NCBI RefSeq assembly: GCF_000423005.1
Contig: NZ_AUHD01000004.1
Location: 62,001 to 126,000, forward strand
Length of the DNA: 64,000 nt
Direction of reading: 5' to 3'
Source of the DNA: Gelidibacter mesophilus DSM 14095
GTDB lineage: Bacteria > Bacteroidota > Bacteroidia > Flavobacteriales > Flavobacteriaceae
A model generated the notes under the pieces. That model searched no databases, was not told the DNA's origin, and saw only the letters and a program-made list of their open reading frames with translations. Position numbers and translations under genes: made by a program. Positions 43,314-53,013 of the stretch are shown here, piece by piece (the stretch's first letter is position 1; each line of letters begins with the position of its first letter).

Positions 43314-44399
43314 TTATGAATCAGCATCAGCTCCAATTCCCATAGCACCATACATTGCAGCTCCAAATAAGGGTGTTTTTTCATTTAGGATGACCTTCAC
43401 GGACATCATTCTGAGCAACGTTGCCATCCGTCCCGTTTGAACAAAATTAGTGGTAAAGACATCCTTATCAATACCTTTTATAATTTTAGGCACAATACCT
43501 CCGCCAATATAAATCCCTCCAGTTGCTTTCAATTTTAGAGCCATTTGAGAAGCTTCTATAGCAAGAAATCTGAGGAAAATAGTCAACGTCTCGGAGCAAA
43601 CGGGATCTCGGCCGTCCAAAGCAGTTTTTGTAATCAGTGCGGCCGGATCTTCATTAGCAAATCTTTCTTTCAACCATATCGGCATAGGATTACTTCTGTA
43701 AGCTCGTAAAAACTCGTGTATGTCTACAATCCCTTGACCTGACAATAATCTTTCCCAACTTACATCACCATATTTCTGAAATATAGAGTTATAAATCTCT
43801 ACATCCAGACTGTGGTGTGGACTAAACGAGCAATGACCTCCCTCTGAAGCGAAGGGACGGTATTGATGGCCATCCCAAAATAAACCAGCTTCGCCCAAAC
43901 CTGTACCAGGTGAAACAATGGCGGCATTGCCAGAGATACTTTTTCCCGCTATTAAAGTTTCAAAATCATCGTCCTTCAAGGTTGTCAATCCAAAAGCGTT
44001 CGCCTCTAAATCATTGATCACAAATACAGATTTTACGTTTAAGGCTTTGCTGATGGCTTTGCTATCTATCTTCCACGGAAAGTTTGTGCCCTGAACAACA
44101 CCTGCTATTACCGGACCTGCAACGCCAAGGCAAATAGCATCCATCTTATGGTCGCTTTCAACCTGAAACTCATTAAACAAATCTATACACAAATCATACT
44201 TTTTTGTTTCGAAAGATTGCTCTCTTAATAATTCCAAATGCCCATCACTAATTTTAAAAAGTGCCAAATTTGTCTTGGTGCCACCAATATCCGCCGCTAA
44301 AACAATTCCTCCTATAGGAGGGTGGCCTGTGTTCAAAAAAACCAAAGGAATTTGTCCCTTTCGCATAAACGGAATTTTTAAACGCTGAACTTTTCCCAT
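43314..44399 (-). CDS. glk: Glucokinase (Glk type)
   Basis: The protein is 361 aa, slightly longer than E. coli Glk because of a 30-residue N-terminal lead. GIVLAADIGGTKTNLALF is the phosphate-binding loop, FVINDLEANAFGL holds the glucose-binding Asn-Asp pair, SPGTGLGEAGLF follows, and SEGGHCSFSP is the Glk-specific motif. This is the non-ROK glucokinase family, phosphorylating glucose with ATP in the cytoplasm. It stands alone. The 258 bp upstream show no clear promoter. Confidence 0.88.
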   Translation of the reverse strand: MGKVQRLKIPFMRKGQIPLVFLNTGHPPIGGIVLAADIGGTKTNLALFKISDGHLELLREQSFETKKYDLCIDLFNEFQVESDHKMDAICLGVAGPVIAGVVQGTNFPWKIDSKAISKALNVKSVFVINDLEANAFGLTTLKDDDFETLIAGKSISGNAAIVSPGTGLGEAGLFWDGHQYRPFASEGGHCSFSPHHSLDVEIYNSIFQKYGDVSWERLLSGQGIVDIHEFLRAYRSNPMPIWLKERFANEDPAALITKTALDGRDPVCSETLTIFLRFLAIEASQMALKLKATGGIYIGGGIVPKIIKGIDKDVFTTNFVQTGRMATLLRMMSVKVILNEKTPLFGAAMYGAMGIGADADS

Positions 44400-44657
44400 A
44401 GAAATTTTCTTTTTGAATGGATCTTATCTGATCATGTTTTTATGAATATATGACCCATATAAAACCATAAATTCTCCTTAAAGTTAAATAATTTGATGAG
44501 AACCATAGCTTCTAATATTTTATATTTCGAATACAGCTCCTCATCAAAAAATGAGTCTCTTAAAAACCAAGCAATTTAAAGATTTTACGACGCTGTATAA
44601 ATTTCATTAAGAGACACAAAGATTATAAGATTCAGAAATTTTCCAGTTGTATAATGC

Positions 44658-45734
44658 TTATTTCTTCATCACAATAGTTCTATAAGGATATGGAATTTCA
44701 ATTCCTTCCCTATCAAAGCGTTTTTTGATACTCTCCAAAACATCACATTTTAAAGAAAATGAATCCTGATAATTGCGTGCCCAAGCCCATGCTCTTATCG
44801 TAATGGAAAAATCGTTTAGTGCTGTTAGCGCTGTTTTTACTAGTGGTACATCATTCTGCCTATCAAATGGGGAACGGTTATCATAAATAAGGGGGTGATT
44901 TTCACATTCTTCTTGCATAATTTGTTTTGCCAGATCAATGTCGCTATCATAGGAAATCCCAATTTCAATCCGTTCGCATATTTTGTGCTCGTCCAAATCG
45001 AAATTTATCAGTTTTTCTTTATTGATAATGGCATTTGGAATGACAATCATTTTATTTTCAAAATTTCTAATGACGGTATGACGTAAAGTAATATCCACTA
45101 CTGTGCCCACCATCGTGTCTGATACCAAAACTCTATCGCCAATTTTAAAAGGTTTAAACGCGATAATAAATAAGCCGCCAGTTACGTTGGCCAAAGCTTC
45201 CTGCGCTGCAAAACCAACAATCAACGTCAAAATACCTGCACCTCCAATGGCCGTTTGGGTTACTTCTCTCAGGGATGGGAAGGCATATAAAAAAAGTAGT
45301 ACACCAATAAATCCAACAATAAACACCCCGATATACCGCAAAAACTTAAAGTTAGTGGGATCCTGTTTATTTTCAATCTTTTCCGAGATCTTATAATTGA
45401 ACCACAAATTGCTTACCATAACGGCGATAATAGTCACAACGGATACCACTCCTAAATAACTAAAGAGCTTGAAATAGTCTTTCAACAGGGCCTCCCTATC
45501 TAAATCAATAAAGGTAAAGCTCAACGCAATGGCACCTAAAACCAACCATAACAGTGTTAAGATGTGTTTAATTAAAACTATCGGTCTTATTGGTGCTCCA
45601 GGAAGAATTTCTTTTCTCCTTTTATTCAACCAATTGTATAATACTCTGGTCAATATATAAAGCACGACAACGCTAGTAATCACAACACCGCTGTAAATAA
45701 TGTCCGATTGATAGGTATGTATAAATTTGTTCAT
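44658..45734 (-). CDS. MscS-type mechanosensitive channel
   Basis: Starting at ATG 45734 (MNKFIHTYQSDIIYSG) the protein is 358 aa. Several N-terminal helices lead to the pore helix AIGGAGILTLIVGFAAQEALANV followed by FKIGDRVLV and the MscS beta domain, ending with the GIEIPYPYRTIVMKK tail. The channel releases solutes on hypo-osmotic shock. A long leader of about 140 nt would separate it from the type A promoter at 45882-45925. Confidence 0.9.
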   Translation of the reverse strand: MNKFIHTYQSDIIYSGVVITSVVVLYILTRVLYNWLNKRRKEILPGAPIRPIVLIKHILTLLWLVLGAIALSFTFIDLDREALLKDYFKLFSYLGVVSVVTIIAVMVSNLWFNYKISEKIENKQDPTNFKFLRYIGVFIVGFIGVLLFLYAFPSLREVTQTAIGGAGILTLIVGFAAQEALANVTGGLFIIAFKPFKIGDRVLVSDTMVGTVVDITLRHTVIRNFENKMIVIPNAIINKEKLINFDLDEHKICERIEIGISYDSDIDLAKQIMQEECENHPLIYDNRSPFDRQNDVPLVKTALTALNDFSITIRAWAWARNYQDSFSLKCDVLESIKKRFDREGIEIPYPYRTIVMKK

Positions 45735-45881
45735 AATTTCAAAAAGTTTTATCACTACAGAAGACTAATTTTTATGAAATCTGTTATCATTTCATCACTT
45801 TTATACATTCATTCTTATTCTCTAGAGACATTAAGCTCTTCAAAATATATGATTAACGCGATTGGTTATGATGGAAATAAC

Positions 45882-45955
45882 CAAAATTAGCGATTGGTAA
45901 AATCATGGCAAATGATAAAGATCACTTCCTTTGGTATTTGAATGCTATACATTTA
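45882..45955. promoter_or_regulatory. Divergent type A CRP/FNR-like site with promoters on both sides
   Basis: The palindrome ATGATAAAGATCAC (45912-45925, centre 45918.5) has TAATTTTG on the minus strand (45889 to 45882), exact consensus, and TACATTTA on the plus strand (45948-45955), one base off. Both ends lie 36.5 bp from the centre. One dimer could thus activate MscS leftwards and the saccharopine-dehydrogenase-like gene rightwards. The rest of the 454-bp gap shows no gene; a 12-bp palindrome TTTACTAGTAAA sits at about 46113. Confidence 0.65.
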
Positions 45956-46188
45956 AAAATGCGAGTAAAGTTAAGGACGAGCGTCATAAACCGTTTTTAA
46001 AAGCGCTCAAATCCAGAATTCTATTGTTGGCCTAATTATGTAGAATCACATGGAACTAAAAACGAATTGTTTTCCATAAATTCAAAGTAAATAATTTTCC
46101 TAGTCTCATTTTTTACTAGTAAATTTCTTGATTCTTATTCTGATAAGACTGAATGATTTGCTTTCAATTTTAAATAAAGAAAATACAT

Positions 46189-47262
46189 ATGATTGATAAA
46201 ATAGCTGTTCTTGGTTTGGGTAAAGTGGGAAGTCTCGTGGCTACCTTATTAAGTTCGAAATATGATGTGGTTGGTATGGATCGGGATGAAACTGATGACA
46301 CTTTCCCTTTCACTATCAAAAATGGTGATGTTTCCAATGACGACACCATTCGAAAATTTCTGAAAGACAAGCAAGCGGTAGTATCGTGTTTGCCTTATTT
46401 TCTCAATATTAAAATAGCACAAACTGCTGCCGAAATGGGCGTGCATTACTTCGATTTAACTGAAGATGTGCCTACATTAAATGCCATTCGCGACATTTCC
46501 AAAAATAGTAAAGCGGTTTTGGCGCCACAATGTGGTTTAGCACCTGGTTTTATTGGCATCTTGGGAGCGGGATTGTATGCTGAATTTTCTGAAATCCGTT
46601 CGGTCAAGCTTAGAGTTGGCGCGCTTCCGCTCCATCCTATGGGACAATTGGGCTACAGTTTTACTTGGAGTGCTGAAGGCGTCATTAATGAATACCTTAA
46701 TGATGCTGAAGTGATTCACAATGGCCAGCGAAAAATGGTAAGCTCGCTGGATGATGTAGAAACGATCAACATCAACGGACGCCAATACGAAGCATTCTCT
46801 ACTTCGGGCGGATTGGGAACCATGTGCGAAACTTTAGACGGCAAGGTGGATACTTTAAATTACAAAACCATGAGGTATCCAGGACATCGGGACGGCATGA
46901 AATTGTTACTTTACGATTTACAGTTAAAAAACGATCGAAAATTAGCAAAAGAGATCCTAAACAATGCCTTGCCACTCGTTGATGAAGATATTGTGCTAGT
47001 TTATGCCGCCGTGGAGGGAAAAATCAACGGCAGCTTAAGACGTAAAGAATTTAGCGAATCTTACCGCAAGATAAACTTGGATGGTAAAGATTGGCGCGCC
47101 ATTAGCTGGACCACAGCTTGCAGTATTTCGTCGGTGGTGGATTTGGTCTCTGAAGGTCTATTAAAAAATAAAGGATTTATCAAACAGGAAGACATTCCGT
47201 TGGATGTCTTTTTACAATCACATTACGGATCAATGTACGAAACCTATAAAGATCCTAAATAA
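46189..47262 (+). CDS. Saccharopine dehydrogenase family enzyme
   Basis: The protein is 357 aa. It opens with a Rossmann loop, AVLGLGKVGSLVATLLS, and YDVVGMDRDE. The later ALAPQCGLAPGFIGILGAGL and GRQYEAFSTSGGLGTMCETL with YKTMRYPGH are the saccharopine-dehydrogenase-like C-domain. Members act in lysine metabolism or as homospermidine/carboxynorspermidine-type reductases; the substrate here is open. It stands alone after a long leader from the divergent type A promoter. Confidence 0.85.
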   Translation: MIDKIAVLGLGKVGSLVATLLSSKYDVVGMDRDETDDTFPFTIKNGDVSNDDTIRKFLKDKQAVVSCLPYFLNIKIAQTAAEMGVHYFDLTEDVPTLNAIRDISKNSKAVLAPQCGLAPGFIGILGAGLYAEFSEIRSVKLRVGALPLHPMGQLGYSFTWSAEGVINEYLNDAEVIHNGQRKMVSSLDDVETININGRQYEAFSTSGGLGTMCETLDGKVDTLNYKTMRYPGHRDGMKLLLYDLQLKNDRKLAKEILNNALPLVDEDIVLVYAAVEGKINGSLRRKEFSESYRKINLDGKDWRAISWTTACSISSVVDLVSEGLLKNKGFIKQEDIPLDVFLQSHYGSMYETYKDPK

Positions 47263-47435
47263 TTCATAAACAACTTTTAATATATAAGAAACCACAGGTG
47301 TATAAATTATGAGATGTTCAAAACGTAAAAATTTTACTTTAGCGCTTCGCTATAAATTCATTTAAAAAAAGGATGCCAAGATTTTATTCCATACACCCTT
47401 TTATAAATTAAAATTATAGAATCGAGAATAATTGG

Positions 47436-49178
47436 TTATTCAATTTCATCTGTGACCTCCCCACATCGTAGCATACTTGCACCAAAATACGGATTCAGGA
47501 TCTCCTCCTCTTTGCTCATCCAAAACGCGCCAAGATCACCTTTCACCATGGGGCAATAATCCACATAAACTTTTTGATTGATGCCAAAGGTTTTTATGGC
47601 ATTGATTAAGTGTGCCGAAAGATGGATAAAATGATCTCTTTGTTCTTCAATATCTGAAGTTTTGGAAATGGCAAGGGCGGACTCTTGCAGCTCTTTATCC
47701 AACAACATCCAATGGCTATGGCCCGGCTCCTCTTTTACCAACTTCATATCCACTTTTTTAAGGCTTTTAAGTAAGTCGCCAGCCGCCTTTTTTGGTGTTT
47801 CAGCATTGTCGTTAACTAAAGCTCTTTCCATGGTCATATAATCATTAAATACGGCTTTGAGTTGCTCTTGGAATTTTGATGGCACTTCCAATCTTTCAAC
47901 GTCTGCAAGATGATCGGTAGGGTCCATTTCCGACTGTCCTGCGGTGTTCATCATACTCCTTTTTCCCTGTAGCTGTGCTGCCGCGTCAACTGTAAACGTA
48001 CCATTCACCACGACTTCTTCGCCATTGGACAAACCGTCAACAATGCTATAATTAGCGCCACTTTTAGCGCCCAAGGTGACCTCGCGCATCTCGAAAACTG
48101 GTTCATCTGGATTCGTTTTTACATATACCAAAGATCGATTTCCCGTCCAAAGCACCGCAGTCGCAGGAACACTAATTAGTGCTTGTTTTTCTCCACTTTT
48201 TGCTACCTGAACTTTAGAGGTGACGAACATTCCAGGTTTTAAAATAGCCTCTTTATTATTTAAGGTTGCTCTAACCGAAACGGTTCGGGATTGGGTGTTT
48301 AGACTTGGGTCGATAAACGATATCGTGGCGTCAAATTCCTTATTAGGATACGCATTGGAAGTCACCGTTATTTTTTGACCGACCTTTAACTGCGAAATCT
48401 GATTTTCATAAGCGTCAAACACCGCCCAGACCGTACCTAAATTACTGACTTTTACGATCGGCTGACCTTGTTTGACGTAGTCGCCTTCCTCAGTAATTTT
48501 CTCTGAAACCGTACCTGAAACCGTCGCATATATCGGGAAATTCTCTCGAACTTTTCCTGAAGTCTCAATTTGGCTGATCTGGTCTTCGGACAGTTTCCAT
48601 AGTTTCAATTTGTTGCGCACAGCGTTGTACAACGCCGGTTGTGATGCTTTAATAGAGGCTGCGGTCAACAACTCCTGCTGTGCCGCCACTAGCGCCGGAG
48701 CGTAAATAGTCGCCAACAATTCTCCTTTACGAACGTTTTCGCCAGTAAAATTGACATTTAATTTCTCTATTCGACCTTCAAAATAACTGGCCTGCACCGC
48801 ATTGGCTTCTTCATTGGGCATGATCTTTCCAGAAAGCATCATTGAATTTCCTTCAGTTTCAGACTCAGTGCCCACCACCATCGTTTGTATATTGGCCAAA
48901 GCCATGGCGTTGTTGGTCATTTTTATTTCATTCAATGCAAGCCCTTCACCACCGGCATCTGCAGGAATTAAGTCCATACCACAAATTGGACAATCTCCAG
49001 GTTCGGGTTGCATAATTTGTGGGTGCATGGAACAGGTCCACATTTGGGCAACCTCTTCTGAATGCTCGTGGTTGTCTGAATTCACGGTCTTGTTTCCAGA
49101 ATCTCCACCGAAGAGCAGAAAACCTACCAACAAGCCTACAATCAAGGCAACAACTGTGTAAATAATGTTCTTTTTCAT
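47436..49178 (-). CDS. CusB-type RND adaptor with metal-binding and DUF3347 domains
   Basis: The protein is 580 aa. An N-terminal membrane anchor (IIYTVVALIVGLLVGFLLFG) is followed by a heavy-metal-binding motif WTCSMHPQIMQPEPGDCPIC then GMDL. The CusB adaptor fold comes next (MPNEEANAVQASYFEGRIEK, GTVSEKITEEGDYVKQGQPI, QALISVPATAVLWTGNRSLV). A C-terminal DUF3347 domain of about 150 aa ends with YFGASMLRCGEV. Adaptor, sensor and scavenger of Cu(I) or Ag(I) in one chain. It is the last gene of the copper operon, far from its CusA partner at 57274. Confidence 0.92.
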   Translation of the reverse strand: MKKNIIYTVVALIVGLLVGFLLFGGDSGNKTVNSDNHEHSEEVAQMWTCSMHPQIMQPEPGDCPICGMDLIPADAGGEGLALNEIKMTNNAMALANIQTMVVGTESETEGNSMMLSGKIMPNEEANAVQASYFEGRIEKLNVNFTGENVRKGELLATIYAPALVAAQQELLTAASIKASQPALYNAVRNKLKLWKLSEDQISQIETSGKVRENFPIYATVSGTVSEKITEEGDYVKQGQPIVKVSNLGTVWAVFDAYENQISQLKVGQKITVTSNAYPNKEFDATISFIDPSLNTQSRTVSVRATLNNKEAILKPGMFVTSKVQVAKSGEKQALISVPATAVLWTGNRSLVYVKTNPDEPVFEMREVTLGAKSGANYSIVDGLSNGEEVVVNGTFTVDAAAQLQGKRSMMNTAGQSEMDPTDHLADVERLEVPSKFQEQLKAVFNDYMTMERALVNDNAETPKKAAGDLLKSLKKVDMKLVKEEPGHSHWMLLDKELQESALAISKTSDIEEQRDHFIHLSAHLINAIKTFGINQKVYVDYCPMVKGDLGAFWMSKEEEILNPYFGASMLRCGEVTDEIE

Positions 49179-49186
49179 TATATTTT

Positions 49187-49669
49187 TTATTTAGCGCTCT
49201 CTAAGCGTTTGATCATTTCTTTCATTTCGGCAATTTCTCGTTCTTGAGCTTCAATAATCTCATCCGCTAATTTTCTCACTTCAGGATCTTCAATATCGGC
49301 TCTTGAACTGGTCAAAATAGCAATAGAGTGATGCGGAATCATAGCTTTCAACCACAGTAAATCACCAACCACAGGGCTTTGGGCTCTTACTAAACCAAGG
49401 GCGCCGACAAATAATATCAAGCTTCCGAATAGGATAGCGATGTTCTTTTTCCTGTTTTGATACATTTTGCGCATAAAAACCCACATAATGACCGCCATAG
49501 CTGAAATCCCCAAACAAGTCATATAAAACCGGGTCAAGCTAAAATAAACGTGGTCTATAGCATATGTATTTAAATACATGGTGACATACATGGCAATAAA
49601 CGATGCCACCAGCATCAGAATGAATTTTGTATAATTATTGTTTTTCGAGTGTTCTTTATTTGTTTCCAT
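49187..49669 (-). CDS. DUF305 membrane protein
   Basis: The protein is 160 aa with three membrane segments, then the DUF305 segment: LLWLKAMIPHHSIAILTSSR followed by ADIEDPEVRKLADEIIEAQE. The conserved MIPHH pattern, Met and His, is a suspected metal ligand set. DUF305 proteins are frequent partners of copper efflux systems. It lies 8 bp ahead of the CusB gene and 16 bp after the ATPase gene. Confidence 0.88.
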   Translation of the reverse strand: METNKEHSKNNNYTKFILMLVASFIAMYVTMYLNTYAIDHVYFSLTRFYMTCLGISAMAVIMWVFMRKMYQNRKKNIAILFGSLILFVGALGLVRAQSPVVGDLLWLKAMIPHHSIAILTSSRADIEDPEVRKLADEIIEAQEREIAEMKEMIKRLESAK

Positions 49670-49685
49670 AATAATTTGTTTTTAG

Positions 49686-52412
49686 TTAAATCTTGGCAGC
49701 TCTTAATCTTAAGGCATTCCCTATCACGGATACCGAACTAAAACTCATAGCCAAAGCAGCAATCATGGGTGATAATAAAATTCCGAATACAGGAAATAAC
49801 ACACCTGCTGCAATCGGCACCCCTAAGGTGTTATAAACCAGTGCAAAAAAGAGGTTTTGCTTGATATTTTTCATCACGGCATGACTCAACTTTCGAGCTT
49901 TAACAATCCCGTGCAGATCGCCTTTCACCAAAGTAATCATGGCACTTTCAATAGCGACATCCGTCCCTGTACCCATGGCAATTCCCACGTCACTTTTCGC
50001 TAAAGCTGGTGCATCATTAATACCGTCACCAGCCATGGCAACGACTTTACCTTGTTTTTGCAGTTTTTCGACTTCCTTGAGTTTATCTTCTGGTAGCATG
50101 CTCGCTTTAAAACCGGTAAGATGAAGTTCTGTGGCCACCGCCTGTGCCGTGTTGTGATTATCACCAGTCAACATGATAACTTCAATGCCTCTTTCTTGAA
50201 GCTCCTTAATGGCTTTTGCACTTGTAGGCTTTATTTTATCACCGATCACCACATAGCCAACAACCTCTTTGTCAACGGCTAAATAGGAAACCGTTTTACC
50301 TTGTTGCTGAAAAGTCTTTGCTTCATTCTCCATTTCTGTACTGATCTCCGCATGGGCATGCTCCATCATTTTAGGATTTCCTAAAGCTACTTTTTGATTG
50401 TTAACCGTCGCTTCAACGCCTTTACCTGTAACTGCGCTAAAGGCCTCTGATTTGAAAATTTTAGCTTTTTGTTCTTTCCCATATTTTACAGTGGCGTCAG
50501 CTAACGGATGCTCACTGTTACTGTTTAGTGAAACGATGTATTCCAATACCTTCTTGTCTGTGAATTCTGAATTAAAAGAACCTACTTTTTCAACCGTTGG
50601 CTTGCCTTCAGTGATGGTCCCGGTTTTATCAATAATCAACACATCAACTTTATCCATTCGCTCAAGAGCCTCGGCATTTTTGATCAAGACCCCATTTTGA
50701 GCACCTTTACCAACACCTACCATTACGGACATTGGTGTTGCCAATCCTAAAGCACACGGACAGGCAATAATTAATACTGCAATTCCATTGACCAAGGCAT
50801 AGACATAAGCTGGCTCAGGACCCCAAATAGCCCAAACTGCAAACGTTATTACAGATATAATGACTACTACCGGTACAAAATAACCAGAAATCTTATCGGC
50901 TAAATTTTGGATAGGCGCGCGACTTCGACTGGCATCATTTACCATATGGATGATTTGGGACAATAAGGTATCACTCCCCACTTTTTCAGCTTTCATTAGG
51001 AATGTTTGATTCCCATTAATCGTTCCACTGCTGACTTTATCGTCTATAGATTTGCTGACAGGAATTGGCTCTCCGGTGATCATCGATTCGTCAATACTCG
51101 ATTCGCCTTCAGTAATGACACCATCTACAGGAATCTTATCTCCAGGTTTTACCTTTAGAATATCACCCAACTCAATTTTATCGATGCTCACTACGACCTC
51201 TTCACCATCTACCATTTTGACGGCTTTATTTGGTGCCAATTTCAATAACTCCTTTACCGCTGAATTGGTTTTGCTATGGGCACGTGCTTCTAATAGCTGG
51301 CCTAAAAGCACCAAGGTTAAAATAACGGTTGCCGCTTCAAAATAGACATGAACTGCACCAGAATCTGATCTGAACTGATCAGGGAAAACATTAGGAAAAA
51401 ACAGCGCAACAACACTGAACACCCAAGCAACTCCCGCACCAATGCCAATAAGTGTAAACATATTGAGATTCCATGTTTTGATACTGCGATAGGCACGTTC
51501 AAAAAACATCCAAGTGGCGTAAAATACTACGGGAATGGAGAGTACAAATTGCACCCAATTCCAACTTTGCTGGGTCATGATATCATACAATGGATTCGTA
51601 GCGAGCATTTCGCTCATCGCAATAATGAAGATTGGCAAGGTAAATGCCATAGCGATCCAAAACTTCTTCAGTAATTTTTTATAGGTTTTCTCTTCTGAAG
51701 AAAGATCAGGTTCCATCGGAACTAAATCCATGCCACATATAGGACAGGAGCCAGCTTCATCTTGTACAATTTCAGGATGCATCGGACAGGTCCATTGCTC
51801 TGAAGCAACAGCTGATAAATTTTGCTCTTCGACCAAATCCATCCCACACACCGGACAATCGCCAGGTTTATCGTAGGTTTTGTCGCCTTCACAATGCATT
51901 GGACAGTAAAAGACACCCGTACCAACACCTTGTGGTGGTTTTTCTTTCTTGATTTCGGAGGGATCAGGCGCTTCGCCTACATTATATATATTATAAGTTC
52001 CACCATCATCTTTCAAAACTTCCTGGAATTTTTCGAGTGGAATATGGTTCTCCATTTCGATGGTCGCTTCTTTTTTCTCTAAATTCACGGAAGCACTTGA
52101 GACGCCTTCTACATTGGAAAGCGCTTTTTCAACGTGGCTTCTGCACCCATCACAAGTCATTCCTTCTATGCTGTAGGTATGGCTCTTGTGCGGCACTTCC
52201 CCCAAATTATAAATGCTATAAGTCCCGCCATCATCTTTTAAAGCTTTTTGAAACTTTTCAAGTGGAATATGGTTCTCCATTGCGATGGTCGCCTCTTTTT
52301 TCTCTAAATTGACTGAGGCACTTGAGACGCCTTCTACATTGGAAAGTGTCTCTTCAACGTGACTTCTACAACCATTGCAGGTCATTCCCTCTATGCTGTA
52401 TATGTGTGTCAT
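49686..52412 (-). CDS. copA: Copper-translocating P1B-type ATPase with duplicated HMA domains
   Basis: The protein is 908 aa. Two nearly identical HMA domains at residues 3-70 and 79-146 carry GMTCNGCRSH and GMTCDGCRSH. Two metal-binding finger segments follow: YCPMHCEGDK...DCPVCGMDL near 169-193 and WTCPMHPEIV...CPICGMDL near 207-230. The pump has IACPCALGLATP (CPC copper site), DKTGT (phosphorylation Asp) and MAGDGINDAPAL. It exports Cu(I) from the cytoplasm. The HMA tandem has a period of 75 residues. Confidence 0.95.
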   Translation of the reverse strand: MTHIYSIEGMTCNGCRSHVEETLSNVEGVSSASVNLEKKEATIAMENHIPLEKFQKALKDDGGTYSIYNLGEVPHKSHTYSIEGMTCDGCRSHVEKALSNVEGVSSASVNLEKKEATIEMENHIPLEKFQEVLKDDGGTYNIYNVGEAPDPSEIKKEKPPQGVGTGVFYCPMHCEGDKTYDKPGDCPVCGMDLVEEQNLSAVASEQWTCPMHPEIVQDEAGSCPICGMDLVPMEPDLSSEEKTYKKLLKKFWIAMAFTLPIFIIAMSEMLATNPLYDIMTQQSWNWVQFVLSIPVVFYATWMFFERAYRSIKTWNLNMFTLIGIGAGVAWVFSVVALFFPNVFPDQFRSDSGAVHVYFEAATVILTLVLLGQLLEARAHSKTNSAVKELLKLAPNKAVKMVDGEEVVVSIDKIELGDILKVKPGDKIPVDGVITEGESSIDESMITGEPIPVSKSIDDKVSSGTINGNQTFLMKAEKVGSDTLLSQIIHMVNDASRSRAPIQNLADKISGYFVPVVVIISVITFAVWAIWGPEPAYVYALVNGIAVLIIACPCALGLATPMSVMVGVGKGAQNGVLIKNAEALERMDKVDVLIIDKTGTITEGKPTVEKVGSFNSEFTDKKVLEYIVSLNSNSEHPLADATVKYGKEQKAKIFKSEAFSAVTGKGVEATVNNQKVALGNPKMMEHAHAEISTEMENEAKTFQQQGKTVSYLAVDKEVVGYVVIGDKIKPTSAKAIKELQERGIEVIMLTGDNHNTAQAVATELHLTGFKASMLPEDKLKEVEKLQKQGKVVAMAGDGINDAPALAKSDVGIAMGTGTDVAIESAMITLVKGDLHGIVKARKLSHAVMKNIKQNLFFALVYNTLGVPIAAGVLFPVFGILLSPMIAALAMSFSSVSVIGNALRLRAAKI
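51945..52412 (-). repeat. Intragenic duplication of the HMA domain in the copper ATPase
   Basis: The first about 450 coding bases consist of two near-identical 225-bp units. Protein copies differ at only about a dozen of 75 positions, and runs such as CTCCATT(T/G)CGATGGTCGC recur at the DNA level. It is a recent tandem duplication and could expand or contract by recombination. Confidence 0.8.
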
Positions 52413-52512
52413 AATTTTAAATTTTAGATTCTTAAAGTTCCTATAAATATGAAAAACCCTATAGATTAGAACATAATATTTTCGGATTATCGTCCATCCG
52501 TGTTCAACTTGA

Positions 52513-52965
52513 TTATAAGCTATCCTGAACGTTTTTCATAAATTCAATTATACGCTGCTTTTCAACGTCTGATAAAATGGCATCCCTATGAAACAAAGTG
52601 TAAGAGAAAAGAGGCATCTCATCATCTCTAATTTGGCTCATGATAGATTTTAGCTTGCTATTTTTTCTACGATTTGAATACGCGTCCCATTCACTGAAAT
52701 TTAATTCCTTTTTCCCTTCCAGTATATGGTCCTCTAAGAACCAAGCAATGGGTTGAATTTTATTATACCATGGATGAGCTGTATTGTTACTGTGGCAATC
52801 ATAACAAGACACCTGTAATAATTCACCAATAGCTTCGGGGGTTTTGTTAACCATCAAAAAATCGGTTTTTGGTACAAGGTGGCTCTGGTTGCGCTCTGTA
52901 GGTATAAACTGTATGCCTATAAAGACTACCAATAAAATGAGTGCTATGATTTTCAGTATTCTCAT
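52513..52965 (-). CDS. Haem-binding domain protein (Haem_bd type)
   Basis: I start at ATG 52965 (MRILKIIALILLVVFIGIQF), an uncleaved signal anchor. The frame from 53025 reads through a hairpin repeat and is rejected. The 150-residue protein has one c-type haem motif, VSCYDCHSN, then AHPWYNKIQPIAWFLEDHI and LNFSEWDAY, the usual Haem_bd family (PF14376) blocks. Such proteins act as periplasmic electron or haem carriers and are often next to DUF3347 proteins, as here. Confidence 0.88.
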   Translation of the reverse strand: MRILKIIALILLVVFIGIQFIPTERNQSHLVPKTDFLMVNKTPEAIGELLQVSCYDCHSNNTAHPWYNKIQPIAWFLEDHILEGKKELNFSEWDAYSNRRKNSKLKSIMSQIRDDEMPLFSYTLFHRDAILSDVEKQRIIEFMKNVQDSL

Positions 52966-52995
52966 GAGGTCATTTTCGTTAAACCTACAAGGGAC

Positions 52996-53013
52996 CCCCG
53001 CTGAAAGACGGGG
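52996..53013. repeat. REP-like hairpin
   Basis: CCCCG-CTGAAAGA-CGGGG forms a 5-bp G/C stem with an 8-nt loop, between the DUF3347 stop and the haem-binding gene start. It is another example of short GC hairpins in this genome's AT-rich gaps. Confidence 0.55.

Noticed and set aside
45906-46040. Short frames in the MscS/saccharopine-dehydrogenase gap
   Set aside because: They are about 30-38 codons, overlap the palindrome and promoter elements, and resemble no known protein.
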